Source of the DNA: Dacryopinax spathularia
Lineage: Eukaryota > Basidiomycota > Dacrymycetes > Dacrymycetales > Dacrymycetaceae
DNA: 64,000 nucleotides
Direction of reading: 5' to 3'
NCBI GenBank assembly: GCA_037974965.1
Contig: JBBPFI010000012.1
Coordinates: forward strand, 248,001 to 312,000
The notes under the pieces were generated by a model. The model worked only from the letters and a program-made list of their open reading frames with translations. It was not told the origin of the DNA and did not search any database. Position 1 is the first letter of the stretch; the number at the start of each line of letters is the position of its first letter. Shown one piece after another: positions 45,578-56,434 of this stretch. Both the position numbers and the translations under genes were made by a program.

Positions 45578-48500
45578 ATGGAAGCTGTCTTCTTGCAGTC
45601 TGGTGCAATTCGAATCGGGAATGATACACATCCCAGCTCCGTGCTGAATGCGCGCTTTACGTTTGTCGGCATCGAACGACTCGACGATTTCGACGTTTCT
45701 CAACTTGAAGATGGTGCTATCGCTTTGTCCGCTCCTTGGTCGGTCCTTTCTCAGTCATATGGCCACTTTACGTTAGGCGACTTGCGCAAGATGGTCCGGA
45801 GTCTTCGTCTGTCAGGCCACAGCAAATCCACTCGAGAAGAGATCCTACAATTGATGCACAGCACGTCAATCTCCCATGGACAACTTCGCTGGATATTCAA
45901 ACCGAGGGCTCCGAGCTTTCATAACGGGTTCTCTGTTCGCCCATCGTTTGTAGTGGATGCCGCAGCGTCCCACTCGCGTTCCAGTAAACGGCGCAGGGTT
46001 GTGCTTGCGCAAGACGAGGATGAAGAAGAGGAAGTGACCGCGCGGATTAACCTTCCCATGCCGGCGGATGACGATTCATTTCCGCCGCCTATCGATGACG
46101 ATCTTGTATACAAGATTATACTGGAATATCAAGATGCTGTCCGAGAAGAGAATCTGCGGCCCGGAGTATGCGGTTGTTGTGGAGAGAGCGTGCGAGAGGT
46201 TGACTTGCGCAAGACGTCTGTAGAAGACATCAATTTCGACCTGCTACAGAACGACTTCGTTCCTCGACAGTTGTCACCCACCAGTTACGACTTCGAATGC
46301 TACCACCAAGCGTTTTTGCATGCCGACGGTCTCAGCAATCCTTGGGACTTCGCAGGGCATATTGATTTATGCTCTATGTGCTGGAGAAGTCTTGCGCAGG
46401 ACGAGATGCCTCAGTTCGCCATCGCCAATGGTTTTTACTACGCGCATGAATGCTTGCCAGAAGCGGTTGCCTCTGCATTCCGCGATGCGACGTTCATCGA
46501 TCGTCGGTTGGTTGCTCGGTGCACGGCAACGAAGATATGTTTTCGGTATCTTGACAACCCCGAAAGTCGCCTTTATCGAAACGGGTACGATGGAATGCAG
46601 CGATATTCGAAGGGCAATGTTATTATCTTTCCGCAGGACAATGCGGTTTTGAACAATATCTTGCCGCCGCCTCTCAGCGATGTGAAGGACTCGTTTGTGG
46701 CCGTTTTCGCTGGTCATGAAGAGATCACGCCCGACGTACTGCGGCGTATTGGCCCGGTGAAGGCTAATGCACGCATTGTTCGTACTCTGATCGACTTCTT
46801 GCTCAAGAACAATAAGGCGTACACGTGTGCCACAGTGGACTTTCCGACTGGAGCTGTTTTTTCTCCGTCAAATTTCGCCAATCTATTTCATCCGTCTTGC
46901 GCAAGAGAGGCAACCGCAGACCTGTTGTTTCCTTGTATTCAAGTTGGTCAGGCCAATCTTGATGGGGACATAGCTGTCGAGTCCGACGTCTCCGGCCGGA
47001 ATGTCTTCGAAGATTCCGTTATTGGAGAGAACGATTTCTATTTGGAGGCTTCGGGCTTTTCGTCGACGAATCCATTGGCTGCCTCGTACCAGGCTATGAA
47101 GGCTGATGCACTTGCGCATGTCTTGGACCAACGCGGTTCTTTCCTTGTTTCCCGTCCAGGGAATCGTGCAATCCATGACATCAAGAACGAGTTCACGTTG
47201 ACATGGATGTTCCCCCATCTCGATCCCTATGGCCTTGGTGGCTTCGATGACCCACGGCGAGTGCGAAAGGTTTCGATGTCGCAGCAGTTATCTCATATGT
47301 TGCGCTGGCGGATCGGCGATTTCAAGAGGATCCGACTTTTCCTTTCGTCTTTCACAGCATCTTGCAGAAGCGGGAGGCAATCCGGCAAGTTCAGTTTCGA
47401 ATTCCGGAAGGACGCCATCAAGCAATTGTCGAACGCTTGCAAAACCTTGATCCAGAAATTTTCACCCGTCTGGCGAATCGATTACAGAAAGATCAGTGGA
47501 GTCGCCCAAACAATGCCGATGAGGAACTCGCCTTGAGAGTCTTGCGCAAGATCGACATGTTACGTCGAGATGTTCCAGGAAGTGATGCATATAAGCGAGT
47601 AAAGCGGGGTCATATGCGTTCTCTGGTCTATCGCGAAGGTTCTTTCGCCCTTTTTATTACGATTACCCTTTGCGATGTGGATGGCTTTCTATGTCAACTC
47701 GCAATCAATGGGTTCAAAGACGTGGAGAACCTGCGCAAGGGGCAATCAAGGCAGACTCGATTTTCCCGTGCAATGAAGGTTGCACATAGTCCGGCTAAAG
47801 CGGCGGAAGTGTTCCACGAAACGATGCTGCGATTCCGCGATATAATCCTACGTTATGGTCGAGGTCCTGGCCTCTTTGGCACTTGTACGGCATGGTTTGG
47901 GATGGTGGAGGCACAAGGTCGTGGAACGCTCCACTGTCACTTGCTCGTATGGCTCAAGGGCAATCCGTCTCCGGAAGACCTGCGCAAGAAGTTGTCGGAG
48001 TCGGCAGAATTTAAAGCTCGGATGTTCGAGTGGCTGGAGCACATCATCAAGACCGAATTGCCGACAGACCATGAAGTGGTAACAGAACCAAATGGACCCT
48101 TGCCAATGCCACGTCTTGCGAAGGACCAAGTCGATCCTCGTACCAGGCCAGCTCCGGACATTCGATCGTGTGGACCGGAATGGAAGGATGTGTACCTGTC
48201 GCACGTGGAAGAACTCGTAAAGGTCAATAACTGGCACGAACATTGTGCTACATGTTGGATCCACTTGCGCAAGGGAGAAGAGAAGACCGATAGTAACTGC
48301 CGAATGCGTATCGATGGAACTACGCGAGCAAAAACGACTATCGATCCCGAAACTGGTTCGATTCTCTTGCGCAGGTTGCACCCTCGGATTAACGAGTACA
48401 ACGATACGATGATGTTTTTGCTCCAAGGAAACATGGATATCCAATACGTTGGATCCGGCGAGGCTGCTAAAGCGGTGCTGTACTATATCACCGATTATAT

Positions 48501-51369
48501 TACGAAGCCTTCCCTCAAAATGCATGCCGCTCTGAGTGCCCTGATTGGTGCCCTGCAGAAGAATCAGCAGAAGTTTGCAAACGATAACGAAGCATCCGAT
48601 GGGACGAAGGCCAGAAGCTTGTTGATGAAATTGCTCAACAGCGTCTCCGCAAGGCAAGAACAGTCGCATCAACAGATCTTGAGCCATTACGTGGGCGGGG
48701 GAGATTGTTATACTTCTCACCTGTTTGCTCCTCTTTATTGGAGGGGTGGGCTTTTCCTTCCTACGCAAGAACCTTCGCCTGATGAAGATGTCGATATGGA
48801 ACTTGAAGCTAACCTGTCTGGCAATACCTATCGAGGGCAGCCATTTTCTCTACAAGGCACCAGCGGTCAAATATCCGCTGGTAATCAACAGCTCGACTAC
48901 ATTTATCGACCTGCGCAAGAACCCTTTGAGTCGCTGTGCCTGTACGATTTTGTCGCCTATACCGAGAAGGAATCTCTCTCAAAACAACCTGCAACTCCTC
49001 GAGCAGGAAAAGGTCGGCCACGCTTGTCCCGAGGTGCCTTTTTGTCATTACATCCTCAGCACGACAAATACCAGTTAAAGCTGCGATCTGTTCCTGTAGT
49101 TCCGAACTTTGTCGGGAGTCCTCTCCCTCGCCGCCCTGCGCATGACATTGATGGCGATTCTCATGAATGGTACCAAGCAATGCTGTGCCTCTTTATTCCT
49201 TGGCGCGGTGAAAGTGACTTACGCAAGGAGGGTCAAACGTGGAGGTCGGCATATGAGTCATCAAATTTTCATCCTCTGCATCGCTCCATCATTCGGAACA
49301 TGGGTGTATTCGAAGAAGCAAAGGAAGCAAGAGATGCAGACCTTCGAAATAAGCGACGCCGGAAACGCTTGGCAACATTATTACCTAACCTCTCTGTTGC
49401 GGAGGAAATCCAGGCCATCGAGGATAGCCTTGCGCAAGATAATGATCTTTACGTCCCTCCCGCTGCGATTCAACCCGAGCCTGACTCTACGGAATTCAGT
49501 TCGGCAAGCAAGGTTTTGAATACACCCAATGTTCAAACGGCCCTGATGGATCTGCTCCAAATTTTACCACCCGTACAGGAAGACGATGGTCGTCGTTCGA
49601 ATAATGATCCTGACGAAGTTCGTCGTCTCCGGCCAGAAGATAGTGCTCAGCTAGCAAGTCTTGCGCAAGAACTGCTTGAATGGCGTAGAGAGACTCGCCT
49701 TACTCATGCATCATACGCTTCCACTGCCCTGCCACCCTCCAGCGTAGTAACGAATCTGCATCATGTGGACGCACCTTCCTCTTCCGGGACTTCCGTTTCA
49801 AACCCACCCGTTCTCAGTCATGCTCGGATTCGAACCTGTCTTGCGCAAGTCCTTCGAGTTCAAAACCTGTTGCAAAATGAAGAACAGAGTCGAGTATTAC
49901 GCATTGTCGCAGAACATCTACATCCAGACAACACCCGACAGCTGTTTTTATATGTCGGTGGGGGAGCAGGCACCGGTAAAAGCCATGTCATTCGATCCAT
50001 CGAATTGCTCTTTATCAATTTGGGTATTCGAGACTCGCTACATCTGAGTGCACCCACAGGCGCTGCAGCAGTCATCATTGGAGGTTACACGATCCACTCG
50101 TTGACAATGTTACCTACGCAGAGGGGCCGAAGAATAAACCTTTCTCAACTGGATACCAACTGGCGCGGCATTCGTTGGCTCGTCATTGACGAGATCTCCA
50201 TGGTATCCGCTCAATTCCTACATGACATTGCCTTGCGCATGTCACTCGGCAAGGGTGGGGAAAGTGACGCTCCCTTTGGCGGGGTTCACATTATATATAC
50301 GGGCGATTTCAGCCAGTTAAAACCCATGGCCGCGTCTCCGCTGTACAGCTATAAGCTGGTAAACGGAGTTTCGCATGCAACAGCGAGTCATGCGCAAGGC
50401 CAGGAAGCCCTACATGGTGCTCTGTACTGGAGGCAGCTAAACGAAGTCGTACTTCTCACTCAGAATGTACGACAAGCGCAAGACCCTCGCTGGTCAAATT
50501 TACTTCGAAGGATTCGGGAAGGACACGCTTGGATGGGTCATCGGCCCCATAGTCCTGCGCAAGTCGGCGACGGAGAAAACTATTCCATCTCAGATTCCGC
50601 CGTCTTACACAGTCGGTTACTCTCGAACCTTCACCGCGCGTCCCCAGAAATAGCAGCTTCCTTTTTGGATGCGCCAGTCATAGTTTGCACAAAGGATATA
50701 CGAGACGCAGTAAATCTCAACTTGGCCCGAAGACATGCTCATTGCTTGCGCAAGGACTGCGTTATCTACTACGCTCATGACTGGATCGGCAATACGTGCT
50801 TGTATGGAGAAGCACAAAAGTCGCTATGGACATTGCCCATCAATCAAACCGACGATGCACCTCCCTTTATGCCAATATTTCCTGGCATGAGGATTATGTT
50901 GACTGAAAACATTGCACTGTCCCGGTGCCTAGTCAATGGTGCAACAGGATCGGTGGTTTCCATTCGCTACGAGCAGGACCGGGATGGACGACGCTATGCA
51001 AAAGCCGTTATGGCCAACATAGAGGGCTGCAATCATGCGCAAGAAGGACTTCCCCAAAACACGATCTGCATACAAGTTCAACGGAAATCGTTCAAGTATA
51101 CAACAACAGAAAATGGTGTCGACTTTATCCACAGTATTTCCAGGGAGTATTTGCCCTTCTTGCCGGCATACTCCTACACCGATTACAAATCCCAGGGAAG
51201 GTCTTTGGAGAAGGCAATAGTCGACCTCGCTGGATGCAGAACTCAGCAGAGCGCATACGTCATGCTATCTCGGGTCAAAACGTTAGATGGCTTGGCTGTC
51301 TTGCGGGACTTTGAAACAACCCATATTTTCAGTCAGCCGCCTTCAGAACTACGACACGAAAATGGATAG
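45578..51369 (+). CDS. Helitron Rep-helicase with SAP and DUF6570-like N-terminus (one apparent frameshift)
   Basis: The N-terminal part (45578 to about 47325) has a SAP-like motif LGDLRKMVRSLRLSGHSKS (DNA binding), then a Cys-rich CGCCGES region and a DUF6570-like segment ending in FPHLDPYGLGGFDDPRR. The Rep part follows in the next frame: FPFVFHSILQKREAIR, FITITLCDVDGF, the HUH motif in GRGTLHCHLLVWLKG, and the double tyrosine in YYITDYITKPSLKM. The helicase has Walker A GGGAGTGKSH, Walker B IDEISMVS, GDFSQLKP, YTDYKSQGRS and the closing YVMLSRVKTLDGLAVL. It should nick, unwind and transfer one strand of the element. Near 47325-47335 the frame changes: one G seems lost from what would read FKRDPTFPF. 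Either a sequence error or a recent mutation explains this. The rest is open for about 1335 codons, so decay is slight. Confidence 0.9.
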
Positions 51370-51539
51370 GCTGGCGTGCCTTGCGCAAGACACAGCAGCA
51401 CGGTACCCTTCTAGTGAGACATTCTCTTAAACCTCTTCATCTTGTCCTGCAAGCCTCCGGTCAGCCGCTCTTGCACCTTGCGCAAGATAAGCACGCGGTT
51501 ATAAATGCTGGTTTCCTACAGCACGTTCGCCCATGCATC

Positions 51540-52560
51540 ATGCCTTCCAAACGCCATGTCCCACTTGTTGAACAAGATGACGAAGTTGTCCTGCGCAGGA
51601 AACGGTTCGTCTGGTGATCTCATTATCTTCTCCGCTAACATTGTGCAGTAACAAGGTGGATGTAGGAGATAATGTCATTCCAGATATCAACGACCGCCCT
51701 GTCGACTCCCAACCTCCTCCTCAGCAACCCGGACATCCGGACGTCGACTCCGCAACCATTGCCTCCAGCTCGGATGACGATGATCTTGCTGCCCTGGCAC
51801 CAATTGAAGGTTTTGATTCTGTTACGGAGCAACGGATACACGCCATGCGCAAGTATATCGACAGCGCCCGCGGAGTCTACTATGTGTGTACTTTCCCAGA
51901 CAACCTACAGTTTGGACACGACCAAGCCTTGGACTTCAGCAATTTTGTTGTGCGCGCTGACAACACACCTGCGCATGCGTGGCTTGTTGGCCGTGTAATG
52001 GCGCTTAAGTTGCGGAACGACGATGGATCTTGGCCGGACCAAGTTTACCTCAGCGTCAAGCCACTCGTCAAGTCCGACCTCAAAGCGGCCACTCGCATCA
52101 CTAACTTATACTCAAGACCCCGCCAATGTAAGTCTGATCTCGCTCAAACGTCTTGCGCAGGCTCACAAGTGCACAGGGGCAGAACTCAATCCCTTTGGAA
52201 CTGTAATCGCGAGCAGATTCCAACGGAAGTATCAGTCCGATGCACCTGTACGTTACCTCTGCACATGTCCACCTTCTGTTCTCACTCGCGCGCAAGGCCA
52301 GAGAGTTCACGAACATTTACGATGCCTCTAACGGAATGAAGCCAAAGAAAGACCTACCCAAGCGCGCAAAGGAGGACTTGCGCAGGGGAGACCTGGTGCT
52401 CATGGACATGCAAGTGAAGAAGCGGTTTGATCCTAAAGATGCCGAGATCCCCAAACCCAAGCGACCGCACTCTATCAGTTTTCACCTGCATGCCATTTTT
52501 TTCCTACAGGAAGGCTCGGGTCTTAAAGATGATGATGATGATGTCACGTATACTTTCTAA
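51540..52560 (+). CDS. Helitron accessory protein 1, unknown
   Basis: I do not recognise a family. From an ATG at 51540 an exon to 51613, then 51649-52137, and two later exons join to about 300 residues ending in DDDDDVTYTF. The central part is the most ordered: IHAMRKYIDSARGVYYVCTF, GHDQALDFSNFVVRADN, AWLVGRVMALKLRNDDGSWP. The last exon has GDLVLMDMQVKKRFDPKD followed by SFHLHAIFFL. An acidic, Asp-rich end precedes the stop. One intron (52138-52186) contains a palindrome copy. Junctions after 52137 are inferred from frame continuity and are less sure. It is transcribed in the same direction as Rep-helicase, 170 bp downstream. Confidence 0.6.
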
Positions 52561-52571
52561 TGTGAAACTCC

Positions 52572-52988
52572 ATGAGTCAGTCAGCTGCACTCCAGTCTTG
52601 CGCAAGCCATCTACAAGCCATTTCCTTGTTTCGGCCTGAATTGCTTTATAAATCTCGTTCTCGCTCTGAACCATACCTCCTCTCCACCCTTACCCTCAGA
52701 GATGTAAGCGACCTATCAACAATTGCTCTCATTGTGCTGACATAGCACAGGGTCCGGTTCGAGACAAGCTCAAATAGCCACGGTACTTCGACCAATTACA
52801 TTCATGCGCAAGACGAAAACGAACCAATTGAACTGTTCACAACTATCTTGGCTCTACGTCTACTAAATGACGACCTTTATGAGGACTTGTGCGATATCGG
52901 AGACAAGCTTTTAACCGCTGAAGAAACGATACGCCGACAAAGCTTACTAATTCATCATCTCCGGCTTCAACTGCGACAACTATTGTAA
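52572..52988 (+). CDS. Helitron accessory protein 2, small helical
   Basis: Two exons (52572-52703 and 52746-52988) join in phase 0 to 124 residues. It opens with MSQSAALQSCASHLQAISLF and ends in a predicted amphipathic helix (ALRLLNDDLYEDLCDIGDKL, then EETIRRQSLLIHHLRLQLRQLL). The start is only 11 bp after the stop of accessory protein 1. The function is unknown; a helical partner for the coiled-coil product next to it is possible. Confidence 0.55.
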
Positions 52989-53154
52989 TCTCCGCTCTTT
53001 TTGGCCTGCGCAAGAATCTCTCTTCTCCCGATCTGAAACCGGACTACGCATTCACTCTTCTTCACGAGGCCATCCACCTTTTGCCTCCGCTTCATTACTT
53101 GCGCAAGCTTCTCACATCCTTTCCTTATCGCGCTCCTCTCTGCCCTGTTCCGCC

Positions 53155-53865
53155 ATGTAAGTTCTCACAGACCACAAATGTCTCTGGCTAATCGCTTTAA
53201 GGCCCGCCCCATCCAGCCCTCAATCCGGCCGTTCTGCTTCCAATGAACCATCGGCATTTCCGTCTACGCATTTGCCTTCGCAACAAGTTCCTGCGCAAGC
53301 CATTTCAGCACATGCGATCCACGCGCAAGCCATTCCTGCGCAAGCCACTCCTGACGATACTGGCTCCCCTGTATCCACAACGCCGGTTGACACAGATGAC
53401 GGCAGAGCCTCGCCTTCCGCCCTTCAAATGCTCGCCCTCCGCACGATCCAGGTAGATGACTTACAAGCCTCTTTGGCTGTACGTCAGAATGACTTTAACG
53501 ACCTTCTCTGGGAAGCGCACGATGTCGCCCGAGAACGCGACGAAGCCAAAGCGCAAGCCGAACTACTTGCGCAAGAATTAGCTCGAGCTCGACGCGATAA
53601 TCCAGAGCAGGAACCGGTCGACTATCTTGCGCAAGAACTGCACACTGCTCGTAGCCGCATAAGAACATTACAAGCCATGGTGGAGGATCGCAATCGAACT
53701 ATACTCCAACTCGAACCACCTGAACGGCTTGCGCAAGAGCTGCAGTTTGCTCGCCGTCGCATTTCCGAGCTTGAAGCAGTTGTCGCGCAACATAATAGTA
53801 CGATCCAAGACTGGGAGAGCAGATACGCAAAACTGCTTGAAGGCAAAGTGCGAAAGCGAGAGTAG
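53155..53865 (+). CDS. Helitron accessory protein 3, coiled coil with palindrome-derived repeats
   Basis: The clear part is one exon (53202-53865) with a Pro/Ala-rich start and about 130 residues of coiled coil (LLAQELARARRD, YLAQELHTARSRI, RLAQELQFARRRI, then QHNSTIQDWESRYAKLLEGK). The four AQ-type motifs in the first region (VPAQAI, HAQAI, IPAQAT) and the three LAQEL motifs are encoded by palindrome copies or close variants. In-frame continuation across an intron (53157-53201) reaches an AT|G split start in CCGCCATG, which gives 221 residues; the frame is open further upstream, so the N-terminus is uncertain. Likely an oligomerising partner in the transposition complex, by inference only. 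Confidence 0.6.
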
Positions 53866-54184
53866 TATAACACGTCGTACGGAATATGATTAATGGTACA
53901 AATCGTTCTCTTCCTGCGCAAGTTGCCTTATCCCGTACCGTACAGTCATCATTACGCCCACAAACTAAGTACGCTCATAGTAGGTCACGACCCAATTGGA
54001 CCGCCCCAATCCCTGCGCAAGCTTCAGCTATACACTCGAGATCCTGCGCAAGACTTACTTACCCTATCCACATAGTCCGCCGTCGCTTTAATATACATAC
54101 GATAATCACGATCGACCACTTTATCGAGGGTCTGCATGTATTGATTATGAGGCTCGAACTGTAATCCAATCAGTTACGGAGTAA

Positions 54185-56434
54185 TTACGTCTTGCGCAGG
54201 GGATAACAGACCTCCTCAATACCAGCCCAAGTCGCCATCTGAGCCGCGCTCTGTTGCAACAGGTTCGAAGTTGCAGTGTTAAAAGAGAAGATCGGGTGTC
54301 TACCGGTACCATCCTGGATGTCTGCGATAAATCGATATCTAGCACGAGATCAGTTCCTGCGCAGGTAACTTGCGCAAGACTTACTTATGCCCCGGAGCAA
54401 TATACGTGCGCTTGCACGAATCGCAAACATAGTCGCCGTTTGCCGTTACCGAGAGCTCGTTCCACTTTTTGTTGCACTCCTCGAACGGACACCCCAAATA
54501 CGTTATGTTCTTCGTCCTACTGGGCAAGATCTTCGCAACCACAATAAATGTCTTCGGCCCGTCCATACCCAAACGACGTTGGATTGCTGCGCTAATCGTG
54601 TAGGTCTCGTTCGGCATGGCTTGCGCAGGAATTGGGAAACCTTCAGCGCTGAAACTGCCCGTGAGTGTACGCCACATGTTCTGATCATGAGTGTGTGCGT
54701 TCCACCTGCGCAAGTTTCAGTCATATTAGCACATCACACGAATGGACATACCAATCCATCACTCTCTTGTGCGCCGCATTGTTGTCGTCGAAGAAGACCT
54801 TCGTCCGCTTCGCGGACGTCTTCAAGCATGGCCCATCGCGAAAGTCCACCAGCGCACTCTTGATAGTGACGCAACGTCCTACGTTGTTGATGAAAGCGTT
54901 CTGCCAACCATCGAAACAGCACAGCCGAATGACCACATGCGAATCGTCGACCAACCAAACATCAAGACGATCAGTCGACGGAGCACGCTTATGGCCCTGC
55001 GCAAGAATGAGAACATGCGCAAGTCAACAAGCAAACTACATACAAGTGTCGCCTGCGCCCCTTCCATCACCCCACTTCTGATTCCTTTGCCGCCAATTCT
55101 AGCGACGACCGCAACGAGATCTAGGAATAATCAACGACATACAAAGTCTTGCGCAAGACTTACATACCTACTGGTTCATTAAGGCGAAAAAACTGGATGG
55201 CGTTCAACGTTGTCCAGTGGAAGAAAATCGGAGGAAAACGGCCATCATCATCCACCTCATTCCACCCGGTTGCCGCTCGTACCACGACGCGGTACTTGTG
55301 CGGGACACGCGAATACTGCTCCGGCGAATCTTCCAACCCTAGGCCTGTAAAACGATAGACCTATACACTGTTAGCAGAATGAAAGAGTTCCTGCGCAAGA
55401 CGTACAGATCCAGCCGTGAGCTTTTTAACGTCCCCAACAAACTGATCATAGCCGATCAGTTCGATCTCACCCTAAAGAACGGTAAGTTCTCTGCGCAAGA
55501 CAGTTAACTATTGACTGACCGTGGTGTCTATCAAAATCGCAGTCTGGAAATATGTCCACCGCCTCGACGCATTATCCCACATCTTCGTGACTTCGGACAC
55601 TTCGTACACACGAGCGAACAATATATATCTATCACAACGTCAATATATGCGTCTTCTTACGCAAGAAACACTTACGGCTCCAGTCCTGGACGAATCTGCG
55701 CTATGTCCGGCTTGCGCACGCCGTTAGCGTAAGTTATTATAACGGACCGAGGAGGAACAACACGACGGTCGTAGTCGGGCGGAGCGTCCTCACAATCCTT
55801 CCAATTGCAGACCTTTCTCCAACGCACAGGAGCGTTTGCCGGTCGATTCGGTAAAGGCGCATGTTCTTGCGCAGGATACCCGGCTTGCAAGTGCGCCGTT
55901 GAACCGATCTCGCCATGTCCTGGCGCAGGCTCCAGTGACATCAGCAATCGCATTGGCTGTTCCTGCATGGGCCAGTTGCCCAGTTTCTTCCACTTCACCA
56001 GCATGATTGAACTGCAATGATCGTCAGTACATACTCCTTGCGCAAGACAAAACCACTCACTAGTTTTGCCCTCCCAAAGCCTGCCAGAACTCGTTCACCT
56101 CCAACACGTCCAACCTCTGCACTTGGCCAGCCTCGATTGCAGCGACAAGTCTAGGGTGCGCCAGCGCCATAATTTGGTATGTTCCATCTTGCACCTTAAT
56201 CCTACGTCGTCTTCAGCAACTACTCAAAACTTGCGCAAGAAATCGTACTCACAGATAAAGACGTGGTGTATGCGGCGTACCGTTGTCCTTGCGCAAGGGG
56301 CCCACGAAGCCCAAGACTTGCAAGATCGCAGTATACTGAATTGGCGAACCGAAGACCATCGTGGGCAACGCGCCCTTCGTCAATATCGGGCGAGGTCGCT
56401 GATTGGCAGATTGATTGTTAGATGGCTGGGCCAT
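54185..56434 (-). CDS. RPA70-like single-strand DNA-binding protein encoded in the Helitron
   Basis: The first exon (from ATG 56434) reads as an RPA70 N-domain: ILTKGALPTMVFGSP, then AILQVLGFVGPL. OB-fold segments follow: SVIITYANG; VYRFTGLGLEDSPEQYSRV with FFHWTTLNAIQFF (like DBD-A); DVWLVDDSHVVIRLCCFDGW with VTIKSALVDFRDG (DBD-B). The final exons carry the DBD-C zinc ribbon C-X4-C...C-X2-C (YLGCPFEECNKKWNEL, YVCDSCKRTY) and APGHKYRFIADIQDGTG. The stop follows YPLRKT. I count about eight short introns. It should coat the displaced single strand during rolling-circle transposition. Its opposite orientation makes it convergent with the coiled-coil gene. Several introns contain the iterated palindrome, and one 3' splice site is a palindrome copy. 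Length and end are slightly shorter than in host RPA70. Confidence 0.82.

Noticed and set aside
47848-48768. Minus-strand open frame of 306 codons over the Rep region
   Set aside because: Lies entirely opposite the HUH and tyrosine motifs of the Helitron Rep; no motif of its own.
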